DNA of 64,000 bases, from assembly GCF_002915575.1 (NCBI RefSeq), contig NZ_PQGD01000002.1, positions 124,001 through 188,000 on the forward strand, written 5' to 3'. How positions within the stretch are numbered: position 1 is the stretch's first letter; each line of letters opens with the position of its first letter. Shown here piece after piece: positions 34,885 through 44,437 of this stretch. This DNA comes from Superficieibacter electus (GTDB taxonomy: Bacteria > Pseudomonadota > Gammaproteobacteria > Enterobacterales > Enterobacteriaceae). Below the pieces are notes generated by a model that worked only from the letters and a program-made list of their open reading frames with translations, was not told the DNA's origin and searched no databases. A program made the translations under genes and the position numbers.

Positions 34885-35391
34885 ATGTCACAACTCGTGC
34901 ATTTCCAGGGCAATCCGGTCGCCGTTGCAGGCGTTATTCCTAAGCCTGGTACCCCGGCTCAGCCTTTTACACTGGTAGCCAAAGACCTTTCCGATGTCAC
35001 CCTCGCCCAGTATGCGGGCAAACGCAAAGTGTTGAACATTTTTCCAAGTATTGATACCGGCGTTTGTGCTGCGTCTGTCCGTAAGTTTAACCAACTTGCG
35101 ACTGAAGTGAATAATACCGTCGTCCTGTGCATTTCCGCAGACTTGCCTTTCGCCCATTCCCGTTTTTGTGGCGCAGAAGGGTTAAGTAATGTAGTTACCC
35201 TCTCCACCCTGCGTAACCCTGAATTTTTACAGGATTACGGTGTAGGCATCGCCGAAGGTGCATTAAAAGGGCTTTCTGCGCGTGCAGTGATCGTGATTGA
35301 TGAAAACGATAATGTAGTCTTCAGTCAGTTAGTCAATGAAATTACCACGGAACCAGACTACGCGGCGGCGCTGGAAACATTGAAAGCGTAA
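34885..35391 (+). CDS. tpx: Thiol peroxidase Tpx
   Basis: A protein of 168 residues, same length as E. coli Tpx. Peroxidatic Cys61 in [14 protein letters not shown] and resolving Cys95 in [11 protein letters not shown] are both kept. It reduces alkyl hydroperoxides with thioredoxin in the periplasm-facing or cytosolic pool. AGGAAG precedes ATG. The last 34 bases overlap an AraC-type remnant on the other strand. Confidence 0.97.
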   Translation: MSQLVHFQGNPVAVAGVIPKPGTPAQPFTLVAKDLSDVTLAQYAGKRKVLNIFPSIDTGVCAASVRKFNQLATEVNNTVVLCISADLPFAHSRFCGAEGLSNVVTLSTLRNPEFLQDYGVGIAEGALKGLSARAVIVIDENDNVVFSQLVNEITTEPDYAAALETLKA

Positions 35392-35699
35392 GAAATTATC
35401 TCAGGTGGCCCTGGCGGGCCGCCGGTCTCTTTGCGAAATCTCCGCGAGGCATGTCCTTCAGAACAACCGATGGCTGTTGCCCGCGCTTTCAGCGAGCAAT
35501 TCTCTTTAAAATATTCCTCAATCCAACGGATAACATTTGCAGAAAAGGCATCTCGCCCTGTGAGGGAGACCTGCGCGCGCTCATGCTCTGGCAAAAAATT
35601 AATTAATTGAAGAATTAATAATGCGCTATCATGAATAGTCAGATGATTGGCCGCGATTATTTTTTCGAATCTTTCAAATAAAGTCTCTATAATAAGCAC
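35358..35699 (-). pseudogene. Remnant of an AraC-type regulator
   Basis: A 113-residue reading from GTG at 35699. Residues about 50-92 (DAFSANVIRWIEEYFKENCS, then GCSEGHASRRFRKETG) match the first helix-turn-helix of AraC/XylS regulators. The second helix-turn-helix is missing; the tail reads [21 protein letters not shown] inside antisense tpx. The sensor domain is also absent. It lies between the convergent tpx and tyrR genes, where I recall no gene in E. coli. A truncated remnant is the simplest reading; a small expressed DNA-binding protein is possible but less likely. Confidence 0.6.
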
Positions 35700-35758
35700 T
35701 ACTAAAAAGTAAAAAACTTAAAAATGATGATGTAAGTTTATTTATAATGATTTTTCTA

Positions 35759-35790
35759 ATTCACCCGTCTATTACTGCTGACGGGTGAAT
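35759..35790 (-). terminator. Hairpin after tyrR
   Basis: Perfect 11-bp stem ATTCACCCGTC/GACGGGTGAAT with a 10-base loop, 12 bases past the tyrR stop. A weak T content follows, so termination strength is moderate. Confidence 0.6.
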
Positions 35791-35801
35791 ATACTTAATT
35801 G

Positions 35802-37343
35802 CTACTCTTCGCTTTTTTTCTGACTTAAACCGTATTCACGCAGTTTGTTGGCGATCGCCGTATGCGAGACGCCGAGGCGCTTTGCCAGTTTACGCGTGCT
35901 CGGGTAGTTCTGATAAAGCTGAACAAGAACGGCGCGTTCAAAACGACTGGTAATGTCGTCAAGCGTGCCTTCCATCGCCTCCTCATCAGGTAAATCTGGT
36001 TGCGTATTGCTGGCTGGTAATAAAATATCCTGAGAACGCAGTTCATAACCTTCAAGCTGGGTTAACGCGCGGTAAATGGCATTTTTTAATTGCCGCACAT
36101 TCCCAGGCCAGGTGTAGCGCGTTAAAACACCCCCCACATCGGCGGCGAGTTTGGGCCGGGAAAGCCCCTGCTCGTCGGCAAAGCGGGCTACGAACAACTC
36201 TACCAGCGGCATAATATCCTGCGTCCGCTCACGAAGCGGCGGCAGATTCAGCGTCAGCACGTTCAGGCGATAATACAAATCTTCCCGGAAAAGTCCTTTT
36301 TGTACCAGCTCCTGAAGATTTTTTTGTGTTGCGCAAATCACCCGCACATCAACATGAATTTCATGATCTTCTCCCACGCGGCGGAAAGTGCCATCATTGA
36401 GGAAGCGCAGTAATTTAACCTGCATGCGCGGCGACATTTCGCCAATTTCATCGAGCAAAACTGAACCGCCGTTAGCCTGCTCGAAGAAGCCTTTTTTACC
36501 TTCCGGGGCATGACCAAATAGTTCACTTTCTACCGCATCTTCAGGAATAGATGCGCAATTAAGCGCCAGGTAGGGCATGGCTGCACGCGGGCTGGCCTGA
36601 TGACAGGCATGGGCAATAAGATCTTTTCCGGTTCCGGTATCACCGACAATCAACAAGGGGGCGCTGAGCATGGCCAGTTTGCGCGCCTGTTCCACCACAT
36701 GGCGCATTTTCGGGCTCACGGCCACAATCTGGCTAAATGCGCTCACATCCTGAGCGCTGACATTCTGCAACTGCCGCCCCATACGTACAGTTGAACGCAG
36801 CATCACCACTGCGCCGGTTAATAGTGGCTGCGCGTCTTCCCCTTCGAGGAATACCGGCGTGATCTCCAGCAGGAAGTTTTGCCCGTTCACCACAACATGT
36901 TCGGTATGAGATTCCGTAGGTTTGTTATCCAGCCAGCGCTGAAAATTGAAGTCGCCAATCAACTGCCCGATGGTGTGGTTACGTAAACGCGCCTGGCTTT
37001 GACCCAGTATCTGGCAACTGGCCGGATTAGCCAGTTCGATTTTGCTTTTAGTATCCAGCGACAGCATGGGATCGGGCATAGCTTCCAGCAACGCACTCAG
37101 CGCCAGATGTTCTCGTTCTGAAGGCATCCATGGCACGGTGCGCACATCGGTCACGCCCGCGATGCGGCGGATCTCTGCCATCAGACGGCTGAAGGAATCA
37201 AACTCCAGTTCGGAAAAGTTAAGGTAAATTCGCCCAACCGGATCGATCTCAATACCTCGCAGGTCGATACCGCGTAATACCAGCAGATCGAGCAATTCGC
37301 GAGCCAGACCGAGACGATCTTCACAAAAGACTTCAAGACGCAT
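35802..37343 (-). CDS. tyrR: Aromatic amino acid regulator TyrR
   Basis: A regulator of 513 residues, identical in length to E. coli TyrR. Domains are ACT (1-70), PAS (about 80-190), AAA+ ATPase (about 205-430; Walker A GDTGTGKD) and a C-terminal helix-turn-helix STRKLAKRLGVSHTAIANKLREYG. The sigma-54 contact motif GAFTGA is replaced by HAPEGKKG, as is usual in TyrR, which works with sigma-70. It controls aromatic amino acid synthesis and transport. A TyrR-like box upstream indicates autoregulation. Confidence 0.96.
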   Translation of the reverse strand: MRLEVFCEDRLGLARELLDLLVLRGIDLRGIEIDPVGRIYLNFSELEFDSFSRLMAEIRRIAGVTDVRTVPWMPSEREHLALSALLEAMPDPMLSLDTKSKIELANPASCQILGQSQARLRNHTIGQLIGDFNFQRWLDNKPTESHTEHVVVNGQNFLLEITPVFLEGEDAQPLLTGAVVMLRSTVRMGRQLQNVSAQDVSAFSQIVAVSPKMRHVVEQARKLAMLSAPLLIVGDTGTGKDLIAHACHQASPRAAMPYLALNCASIPEDAVESELFGHAPEGKKGFFEQANGGSVLLDEIGEMSPRMQVKLLRFLNDGTFRRVGEDHEIHVDVRVICATQKNLQELVQKGLFREDLYYRLNVLTLNLPPLRERTQDIMPLVELFVARFADEQGLSRPKLAADVGGVLTRYTWPGNVRQLKNAIYRALTQLEGYELRSQDILLPASNTQPDLPDEEAMEGTLDDITSRFERAVLVQLYQNYPSTRKLAKRLGVSHTAIANKLREYGLSQKKSEE

Positions 37344-37412
37344 GGGATTTTTCCCTGAACAGTCAACGATGATAAGAATAATAAGCTACCCGAGGAGAAT
37401 CGGGAAGAGAGC

Positions 37413-37430
37413 TGTCAACAAATATTGACA
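37413..37430. promoter_or_regulatory. TyrR box upstream of tyrR
   Basis: TGTCAACAAATATTGACA matches the 18-bp TyrR box (TGTAAA-N6-TTTACA) with perfect dyad symmetry; the symmetry extends to AGC/GCT outside (37410-37433). It lies 70 bases upstream of the tyrR start codon. Confidence 0.82.
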
Positions 37431-37505
37431 GCTTAGTGTAAAAAGGGTCCGCTGGGGAGTAAAAAGGCTCATTCTGAGCGATGATAAATGTTATACCGTG
37501 GCACG

Positions 37506-37950
37506 ATGCCTGGCGGCGCTTCGCTTGCACAGGCCTACGGGTGTACAGCGCAGCGCCAGCGGGCAAAAACACAATGCCTGGCGGCGCTTCGCTTGTACAG
37601 GCCTACAGGTGTACAGAGCAGCGCCAGCGGGTAAAAACACAATGCCTGGCGGCGCTTCGCTTGCGCAGGCCTACGGGTGTACAGCGCAGCGCCAGCGGGC
37701 AAAAACACAATGCCTGGCGGCGCTTCGCTTGCGCAGGCCTACGGGTGTACAGCGCAGCGCCAGCCGGCAAAAACACAATGCCTGGCGGCGCTTCGCTTGC
37801 ACAGGCCTACAGGTGTACAGCGCAGCGCCACCCGGTAAAAATATAATGCCTGGCGGCGCTTCGCTTGCGCAGGCCTACGGGTGTACAGCGCAGCGCCACC
37901 CGGTAAAAATATAATGCCTGGCGGCGCTTCGCTTGCGCAGGCCTACGGGT
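37506..37950. repeat. Tandem 68-bp BIME/REP array
   Basis: Six full units begin at 37506, 37574, 37642, 37710, 37778 and 37846, each exactly 68 bases; a seventh partial unit begins at 37914. Each unit has GCCTGGCGGCGCTTCGCTTG followed by an AGGCCTAC segment and an inverted partner GCGCAGCGCCA. The last units differ at a few positions (CACCCGGTAAAAATATA instead of CAGCGGGCAAAAACACA). This is a BIME-type array of alternating REP sequences in the tyrR-ycjF gap. The remaining bases of the 711-bp gap (37344-38054) hold the tyrR promoter region on one side and a single REP on the other. Confidence 0.92.
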
Positions 37951-37980
37951 TGCATATAACTTATTGATGTTGCTCTTTTT

Positions 37981-38013
37981 TGTAGGCCGGGTAAGCGCAG
38001 CGCCACCCGGCAA
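37981..38013. repeat. Single REP element
   Basis: TGTAGGCCGGGTAAGCGCAG then CGCCACCCGGC forms a classical REP palindrome downstream of the 68-bp array and before the ycjF stop. Confidence 0.85.
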
Positions 38014-38054
38014 ATGTTCACCATAGCCGCAATAACAGGTTTGTCTTTACCCCC

Positions 38055-39122
38055 TTATTGCGGCTTTTCGTTCTGCGTTTTATTACGCTGAAGCGTTTCT
38101 TTAAGCTGCCCCACAAGCTGACGGCGAAAATCGCCCAGCCGGGGCTTATCACCGTCGATCCATGGCAAAGGACGGCACAGCTCCATCGCTTTAATACCCA
38201 ATCTGGCGGTCAGCAAACCTGCACCAATCCCCTGGGCCGCTCTTGTTGACAGCCGGGCGGCAAGATCCTGAGACATCCAGTCCATACCCACTTCCCGCAC
38301 CAGTTCACTGGCTCCGGCAAACGCCATATTCAACAGCACCAGGCGGAACAGGCGCAGGCGACTGTAATAGCCAAGCTCAATGCCGTACAGCCCGGCAATA
38401 CGGTTGATAAGGCGCAAATTACGCCATGCTATAAATGCCATGTCCACCAGCGCCAGCGGACTGACGGCAATCATGAGCGTTGACTCGGCGGCCGAACGGC
38501 TGATTTCCCGCCGCGCCTGCGCATCCAGACCAGGTTGCACCAGATGCGCATACAGGCTTACCACTTCCCGATCGTTTTGCGTTTCATGGATAGCGGCGTA
38601 CCAGCGCTGCAAGGCAGGATGCGACTGATCGATACCCGCCTGACGCGCCAGCGCCTCACAAAAAGCGCGACCTTTACCCGTACCGTGGCTGGCAAGCAGT
38701 TCACGCGCCTCATCACGTTCATGCGCACGTTGACGAAGCCGCCACAGGCGTCGCCATTCACTTGCAAGCGACCCCACCCCGGCACCAATAATCAGAGTGC
38801 CAGCCGCGCAGCCTCCGAGCGCCACCCAATCCTGGGTTTGCCAGGCGTTCATCGCCCATTGTATCCCCTGCCCAACCACGCTTACGCCAAACAGGGCCAG
38901 CCCCGCCATCACCATTTTGCGCCACAAACTGCGTTTTGGTCGCAATGCTGCATCCACGACCGCTTCCACCGGTCCGTCTTCGGATAAAGGTTCCTCCGTC
39001 ACCGCGGGGGCGAAGGTTTGCGAGTCCGCTTCACTGAAGCGCTGAGCCGCTTTAAACGACTCTTCGTGTTCCGCGCTCAGCGGGCCGCTGAAATCGATAC
39101 GCGGTTTGAGTGGTTCGTTCAT
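38055..39122 (-). CDS. ycjF: Inner-membrane protein YcjF (UPF0283)
   Basis: A protein of 355 residues. The N-terminal 65 residues are polar and acidic. Two adjacent hydrophobic segments lie at about 70-90 and 100-120, then a helical region with a DUF697-like stretch ([36 protein letters not shown]). It overlaps the ycjX stop by four bases (ATGA), so the pair is coupled. The ycjX-ycjF pair is part of the tyrR operon in E. coli; here a BIME array separates them from tyrR. Function unknown; stress-related. Confidence 0.92.
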   Translation of the reverse strand: MNEPLKPRIDFSGPLSAEHEESFKAAQRFSEADSQTFAPAVTEEPLSEDGPVEAVVDAALRPKRSLWRKMVMAGLALFGVSVVGQGIQWAMNAWQTQDWVALGGCAAGTLIIGAGVGSLASEWRRLWRLRQRAHERDEARELLASHGTGKGRAFCEALARQAGIDQSHPALQRWYAAIHETQNDREVVSLYAHLVQPGLDAQARREISRSAAESTLMIAVSPLALVDMAFIAWRNLRLINRIAGLYGIELGYYSRLRLFRLVLLNMAFAGASELVREVGMDWMSQDLAARLSTRAAQGIGAGLLTARLGIKAMELCRPLPWIDGDKPRLGDFRRQLVGQLKETLQRNKTQNEKPQ

Positions 39123-40516
39123 CGCAGTTTATCCCCTATCAAAAATTCAAGCGCAGCGTCAATGCGGATATGCGGTAGCGGTTTATCGACATCCAGCACC
39201 GGAGGACGAAATGCTTCAAACTGGAACCCCTGCTTTTGCCAGAAAGCCTGGCCTGGCAGGCGGGCAGGAACTTCGCCAGGATAGACGGTCAGCGGTTGAC
39301 CGTCCTCCAGACGATATCCTCTTAAGGCCGGGACTTTTTCACCCTGCGCGTCAATCAGCCCGCTCTGCGTAGCCTGTACCGATGCCAGGCCCAGACAATC
39401 CATGGCTATCCCTTCGAAGGCCGCATTCTGCCAGGCATCCTGAATTAATTGCTGTAGCAGCGATACCATGTTCGCATGCTGATCGAGCGTCACATGGTCT
39501 GCCTTAGTGGCGGCAAAAAGCAATTTGTCGATAACCGGCGAAAAAAGGCGGCGAAACAACGTGCGCTGGCCGTAGTGAAAACTCTGCATCAGTTGGGTCA
39601 GCGCCAGCCGCATATCATTGAATGCCTGTGGACCACTATTGAGCGGTTGCAGGCAGTCAACCAGCACAATCTGCCGGTCAAAACGCAGGAAGTACTCCCG
39701 GTAGAACCCTTTGACCACCTTCTCACAATAATAATTGAAACGCTCACGCAGCATGCCAGCATTGGTCTGCCTTCCCGCCTGCGCGAGGAGTGATTCTCCT
39801 GTTTCATCTACATTTGGCCATGGAAAGAATTGTAAGGCAGGGGCACCCGCCATATCACCGGGCAGGACAAAACGCCCGGGCTGAATAAAATGCAGCCCCT
39901 GCTTTTTACACTGATGTAAATAGTCGGTCCACGCAGCGGCAATGTCCGCCAGTCTGTTTTCGTCAGCGGGTGCCAGCGGGTCAAGATCCCGGCACAGTTC
40001 GCGCCATGCGGCGGACCATTCGGCACGCTGTCCCTGTAAAAGGCCGACCATTTGCCGGGACCAGCTCAGATAATCCTGCGCCAGCATCGGCAAATCGAGC
40101 AGCCATTCACCGGGATAATCCACGATTTCCAGGTAGAGCGTGGAGGTTTCTCTGAAGTGACGCAATAGAGAATCCGTGGAGCGAAAGCGCAGCGCCAGCG
40201 TAATTTCACTCACGCCACGGGTCGCTGTCGGCCAGGCCGGCGGCGAGGCGTATAATTGCGCCACTCCCTCATCATAGGTAAACCGTGGTACGCCAAAATC
40301 CCGCTGCGGCACACGCTTTACCCCCAGCAGTCGTTCCTCGCGTACGGCGCTCAGTAGCGGTAAACGTGCACCAGCGTGCAGGTTAAGAAGCTGATTGACC
40401 ATGGAGGTAATGAATGCCGTTTTTCCGCTGCGACTCAGGCCGGTGACAGCCAGGCGCAGGTGACGGTCTACACCACGATTCATCAGCGCATTTAATTCAT
40501 TCTTTAGTCGCTTCAT
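39119..40516 (-). CDS. ycjX: YcjX, DUF463 GTPase-like protein
   Basis: A protein of 465 residues, same as E. coli. A P-loop [10 protein letters not shown] lies at residues 26-35, and [11 protein letters not shown] is the switch-type Walker B segment; AATKADHV fits a (N/T)KxD base-recognition motif. YcjX is a stress-induced P-loop protein (DUF463). It is translated ahead of ycjF. Confidence 0.93.
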   Translation of the reverse strand: MKRLKNELNALMNRGVDRHLRLAVTGLSRSGKTAFITSMVNQLLNLHAGARLPLLSAVREERLLGVKRVPQRDFGVPRFTYDEGVAQLYASPPAWPTATRGVSEITLALRFRSTDSLLRHFRETSTLYLEIVDYPGEWLLDLPMLAQDYLSWSRQMVGLLQGQRAEWSAAWRELCRDLDPLAPADENRLADIAAAWTDYLHQCKKQGLHFIQPGRFVLPGDMAGAPALQFFPWPNVDETGESLLAQAGRQTNAGMLRERFNYYCEKVVKGFYREYFLRFDRQIVLVDCLQPLNSGPQAFNDMRLALTQLMQSFHYGQRTLFRRLFSPVIDKLLFAATKADHVTLDQHANMVSLLQQLIQDAWQNAAFEGIAMDCLGLASVQATQSGLIDAQGEKVPALRGYRLEDGQPLTVYPGEVPARLPGQAFWQKQGFQFEAFRPPVLDVDKPLPHIRIDAALEFLIGDKLR

Positions 40517-40669
40517 CCCTTTCCTTTATCCCGTCAGGCCGTTTTCGACGCGCTTTCAGCCGTCTTTAACATCGGGCGGGTTGTTGATAACCTAATCGCT
40601 GTTGTTGTAATCAGACACATCTCCAGTAAGATAGTTGCAGTCAACACTATGACGGAGCAGTCTGGAAGT

Positions 40670-41680
40670 ATGTCACCCACTATTTATGATATTGCACGCG
40701 TGTCCGGTGTATCAAAATCGACGGTCTCACGTGTGCTGAATAAGCAGACCAATATTTCCCCCGAGGCGCGGGAAAAAGTGCTGCTGGCCATTGAACAATT
40801 AAATTACCAGCCTAATAAACTTGCTCGCGCCCTGACCTCGTCAGGCTTTGACGCGATCATGGTTATTTCTACCCGCTCGGCGAAGACCACTGCCGGTAAC
40901 CCTTTCTTTTCCGAAGTCCTTCACGCTATCACGGCAAAGGCAGAAGACGAAGGATTTGACGTTATTTTACAGACATCCCACAGTTCTGAAGATGATTTAC
41001 AGAAATGTGAGAGTAAAATAAAGCAGAAAATGATTAAAGGCATTATTATGCTTAGTTCACCCGCCGATGAATCCTTTTTTGTCAGGCTCGATAGCTATAA
41101 TGTCCCGGTCGTTGTTATTGGTAAAGTTGAAGGTCAATACCAACATGTTTACTCTGTCGATACCGATAACTTTCGCGACAGTGTTGCATTGACAGATGCG
41201 TTAATTCTGCGTGGCCATAAAAATATTGCCTGCCTGCATGCGCCGCTCGATTACCATGTCTCAATCGACCGACTTAATGGCTACAAAACCAGTCTACAGA
41301 ACCATGATTACCCGCTGCGTACGCAATGGATTGTCGATGGCGGTTATACGCATGAGAGTGCGCTGGACGCGGCTCGTAATTTATTAAGCCAGCCACAGTT
41401 ACCTGACGCTATATTTGCAACCGACAGTTTAAAAATAATGAGTTTATATCGGGTGGCGGCTGAGAAAAATATCAATATTCCACAACAACTCGCTGTGGTC
41501 GGTTATAGTAACGAAATGCTCTCTTTCATTCTCACCCCTTCGCCGGGGGGAATTGATGTGCCCACCCGTGAGTTGGGTGAGCAGAGTTGCGATTTACTGT
41601 TCAAGCGGATTGCCGGAAAGGCCAGCCCACAGGCTATTACAGTCAGCACGCAAATCGCCCTTACCGCATCGCTGGCCTGA
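40670..41680 (+). CDS. ycjW: LacI-family repressor YcjW
   Basis: A regulator of 336 residues. The N-terminal helix-turn-helix [34 protein letters not shown] and hinge NKLARALTS are typical of LacI/GalR. A periplasmic-binding-like effector domain follows. ATG at 40670 gives the family N-terminus MSPTIYDIA; the upstream ATG at 40649 would add seven residues. In E. coli, YcjW represses the ycj cluster and pspE and is relieved by a disaccharide-type ligand. It diverges from ycjX and converges on ompG. Confidence 0.93.
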   Translation: MSPTIYDIARVSGVSKSTVSRVLNKQTNISPEAREKVLLAIEQLNYQPNKLARALTSSGFDAIMVISTRSAKTTAGNPFFSEVLHAITAKAEDEGFDVILQTSHSSEDDLQKCESKIKQKMIKGIIMLSSPADESFFVRLDSYNVPVVVIGKVEGQYQHVYSVDTDNFRDSVALTDALILRGHKNIACLHAPLDYHVSIDRLNGYKTSLQNHDYPLRTQWIVDGGYTHESALDAARNLLSQPQLPDAIFATDSLKIMSLYRVAAEKNINIPQQLAVVGYSNEMLSFILTPSPGGIDVPTRELGEQSCDLLFKRIAGKASPQAITVSTQIALTASLA

Positions 41681-41685
41681 GACAT

Positions 41686-41712
41686 TGCCCGGAAAACGTT
41701 TTCTTCCGGGCA
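41686..41712. terminator. Terminator between ycjW and ompG
   Basis: Stem TGCCCGGAA/TTCCGGGCA with a 9-base loop and a T-rich tail on the plus side (GTCTTTCT), between two convergent genes. Confidence 0.75.
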
Positions 41713-41721
41713 GTCTTTCTA

Positions 41722-42624
41722 TCAGAAAGCGTAGTTCACGCCCACGCCTGCATAGTGGAAACGATCGCGCTCGCCTTCGTCATGATCTTCCCATTCATAA
41801 GCATACTCCAGGGACATGGATAAGCCGTTCTGGAAGTCGTAGGCATAGAGCAAGCCAAGACGGTTAAAGTCATGACCTTCACGTTCTGGATCGTCACTCC
41901 AGTCCCAGTTTGACCAGCGATCCAGCCCAAGACGGGTATACGGTGTCAGAGTGGTATTACCTAATGAGATCGGCAAATAGGCGCGAATTTCCTGCGTTGA
42001 AAACTCACCGTTGTTGCGGCTTTCGTCAATATTGAAGCCGCGTTCCAGATAGTAATTCACGGTTAAACCAACCGTTTCATTAAAGGTATAATTAAGACCG
42101 GTTTCCGTTTCCACACGGCTGTCAGAATAGCCAGTGGTGTTCAGATCGTTGACAAATTGATACATCGCGAACCAGCCACTGAAACGCAGGTCGTCTGTCA
42201 GTTTCACATCCCAGTCCGGAGCGACTTTCCAGCGCTGCATATTCGCCGTATCGGCATCTTCATTCACATAGTGGTAGCCATAGTTACGAAAACCGCCGGT
42301 TAAACCGAAACTGAAATTATCGCTTTCCAGAAACTGATAATGGACTTCGAGTTCCGGGCGATCAAACCAGGTCCCGCGTTTTCCGGCGCTGTAATCTACC
42401 GGGCCTTCCTGATAATAGGCGATAGCAATACGCCAGGGGCCATTGGCGGCATTAAAATATATAGATGGCTCAGCCAGACCATCCATATCCTCACCCTGAC
42501 CCTCCACGTTTTCTATTTCATACATTGCGCCGATATTAAAATGCCAGTCATTATTTTCTGCTGCTTGCGCACAGGTAATTCCCGCGCACATTGCCAGCGC
42601 GGCACCTTTTAGTAGAGTACTCAT
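41722..42624 (-). CDS. ompG: Outer-membrane channel OmpG
   Basis: A monomeric 14-strand beta-barrel channel of 300 residues. Signal peptide ends CAQA (about residue 21), mature start AENNDWHFNIGAMYEIENVEGQGEDMDG is conserved, and the last residue is Phe (VGVNYAF). It allows entry of oligosaccharides. It lies downstream of ycjV on the same strand, consistent with import of the disaccharides used by the cluster. Confidence 0.94.
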   Translation of the reverse strand: MSTLLKGAALAMCAGITCAQAAENNDWHFNIGAMYEIENVEGQGEDMDGLAEPSIYFNAANGPWRIAIAYYQEGPVDYSAGKRGTWFDRPELEVHYQFLESDNFSFGLTGGFRNYGYHYVNEDADTANMQRWKVAPDWDVKLTDDLRFSGWFAMYQFVNDLNTTGYSDSRVETETGLNYTFNETVGLTVNYYLERGFNIDESRNNGEFSTQEIRAYLPISLGNTTLTPYTRLGLDRWSNWDWSDDPEREGHDFNRLGLLYAYDFQNGLSMSLEYAYEWEDHDEGERDRFHYAGVGVNYAF

Positions 42625-42681
42625 AATTAAAAATCCTTGTATAATAGAGGTAAAGCCGGGATCTTTCCCGGCACAACAATA

Positions 42682-43764
42682 TTATTGAATCGCTGCTTCG
42701 CTTTCAGTATCAAAGAAATGACACTTGGTCATATCAAAATAGATATTAATATTTTCTCCGGCATAATAATCATTGACGGCTCCGGCACGAACCACAAACT
42801 CGTGCCCCCCAACGGTGGTATACAGCATAAACTCAGCACCGGTTAGTTCAGCAACGCTGATTTTTGCCGCAATACACTTATTCTGGTGCGTTTGCGGATG
42901 AATATCTTCCGGACGAATGCCCATAACAATTGCTTTATGCTCATATCCCTGCTGCTGTAAAACAGTCAGTTTATCTTCTGGAATAGTTAATTTCAGAGTT
43001 TCGGTGACAAACATATTGCCATCAATAGCCCCACGAATGAAATTCATCGCCGGTGAGCCAATAAAACCGGCGACAAACATATTTGCCGGCTGGTTATAGA
43101 CTGTCTTCGGTGCCCCAACCTGCTGAACAATTCCGTCTTTCAGGATCACAATCCTCGTCGCCATCGTCATGGCTTCGGTTTGATCGTGAGTCACATAGAT
43201 CATCGTTGTATTGAGTTTTTGATGCAGCTTACTGATCTCAGCACGCATCTGCACACGTAGTTTGGCGTCGAGGTTTGAGAGTGGTTCATCCATCAAAAAG
43301 ACGCCTGCTTCACGGACAATCGCCCGCCCCAACGCTACACGCTGACGTTGTCCGCCGGAAAGCGCGCCCGGTTTGCGCTTGAGATAATCACGCAAACCGA
43401 GGACATTCGCCGCCCAGTTGACCCGCTCATCAATGATTTTGGCGTCGATTTTTTGCATCTTCAGACCAAAAGCCATATTGTCGTAGACGGTCATATGCGG
43501 ATAGAGCGCGTAATTCTGAAAGACCATCGCGATATTACGCGCCTTGGCCGGAACATCGTTCATTCGCACGCCGTCGATCATCAGATCGCCTGAACTTATC
43601 TCTTCCAGACCGGCAATCATGCGTAGCGTAGTTGATTTTCCGCAGCCTGACGGGCCGACGAAAACAATGAATTCTTTATCCTCAATCTCCAGGTTAAAGT
43701 CTTTCACCACATGAACCTGGTTATCATAGATTTTCTGGATGTGCCGCAATGAAAGTAGTGCCAT
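42682..43764 (-). CDS. ycjV: ABC transporter ATP-binding protein YcjV
   Basis: A MalK/UgpC-type ATPase of 360 residues. Walker A GPSGCGKST (about 37-45), signature LSGGQRQRVALGRAIVR, Walker B VFLMDEPLSNLD and the H-loop YVTHDQ are all intact. A C-terminal TOBE region follows. ATG at 43764 has AAGGAA upstream; the 47-codon extension lies over pgmB and is rejected. I recall the E. coli K-12 copy as degraded; this one is full length. It should energise YcjN-O-P. Confidence 0.94.
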   Translation of the reverse strand: MALLSLRHIQKIYDNQVHVVKDFNLEIEDKEFIVFVGPSGCGKSTTLRMIAGLEEISSGDLMIDGVRMNDVPAKARNIAMVFQNYALYPHMTVYDNMAFGLKMQKIDAKIIDERVNWAANVLGLRDYLKRKPGALSGGQRQRVALGRAIVREAGVFLMDEPLSNLDAKLRVQMRAEISKLHQKLNTTMIYVTHDQTEAMTMATRIVILKDGIVQQVGAPKTVYNQPANMFVAGFIGSPAMNFIRGAIDGNMFVTETLKLTIPEDKLTVLQQQGYEHKAIVMGIRPEDIHPQTHQNKCIAAKISVAELTGAEFMLYTTVGGHEFVVRAGAVNDYYAGENINIYFDMTKCHFFDTESEAAIQ

Positions 43765-43774
43765 CGTAATTTCC

Positions 43775-44437
43775 TTATTGTGCGTGTTGCCAGAATGCCG
43801 ACAGGCACGGCCACGTAAGTTGGTCGGTAGAGGTAAGACGAAGCCCGGCATGCTGAAGACCCGCCCCAATGCCAATGGAATGCATTCCGCAGGCGTTGAT
43901 GGCATCTATCCCCGCCTGAGCGTCCTCAATACCGATGCAGCGCTGTGCCGACACCCCCAGCCCGTCACAGGCAGCGAGAAAAATCTCCGGGTCGGGTTTG
44001 GAATGGGTGATGCGCCCGGCATCAGCACAGAAAGTAAATAATTCCGCAATGCCCAGCATGTTGAGGATGGTGGGAGCATTAAGGGACACTGACGCCAGCC
44101 CGGTCGGGATCTGGCGCTCTCTGAGTTCAAGCAGCAGTTCGTGAATGCCAGGGAGGATGGACTGCGCGGTAAGCTGGCTGAGCGAATCAACGTAAATACC
44201 ATTTTTACGGCTCGCCAGCGCGTCGCGCTGCGGCTGGGTAAACGCGGCCTCACACCCACCAAAATGGAGGATACGGCGTAGTGATTCTCCCCGGCTAATC
44301 CCTTTGAGGGTATTGTTAAAGGTTTCGTCGATCTCAATCCCAATTTCGCAGGCCACCTGCCGCCAGGCCTGGAAATGCAGATGCGCTGTGTCGGTAATGA
44401 CCCCGTCAAGATCGAAGATCACGGCTTCCAGTTTCAT
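43775..44437 (-). CDS. pgmB: Beta-phosphoglucomutase
   Basis: A HAD-superfamily phosphotransferase of 220 residues (YcjU in E. coli). Motif [11 protein letters not shown] (Asp9, Asp11), cap domain core [12 protein letters not shown], motif II SLNAP, motif [12 protein letters not shown] with GIEDAQAGI as motif IV. It converts beta-glucose 1-phosphate from the phosphorylases to glucose 6-phosphate. It overlaps the ycjT stop by four bases. Confidence 0.94.
   Translation of the reverse strand: MKLEAVIFDLDGVITDTAHLHFQAWRQVACEIGIEIDETFNNTLKGISRGESLRRILHFGGCEAAFTQPQRDALASRKNGIYVDSLSQLTAQSILPGIHELLLELRERQIPTGLASVSLNAPTILNMLGIAELFTFCADAGRITHSKPDPEIFLAACDGLGVSAQRCIGIEDAQAGIDAINACGMHSIGIGAGLQHAGLRLTSTDQLTWPCLSAFWQHAQ

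Noticed and set aside
37481-37914. Two repeat-containing open frames (121 and 138 residues) over the BIME array
   Set aside because: They arise only because the 68-bp units lack stops in these frames; the period is not a multiple of three, there is no ribosome site, and the DNA is palindromic REP sequence.
37506-37950. CRISPR array
   Set aside because: The whole 68-bp unit is repeated with no variable spacers, and units contain internal inverted REP halves. No cas genes nearby.
40517-40640. Sigma-32 promoter before ycjX
   Set aside because: A CTGAAA and a CC-rich stretch are present, but neither matches the consensus well by eye.
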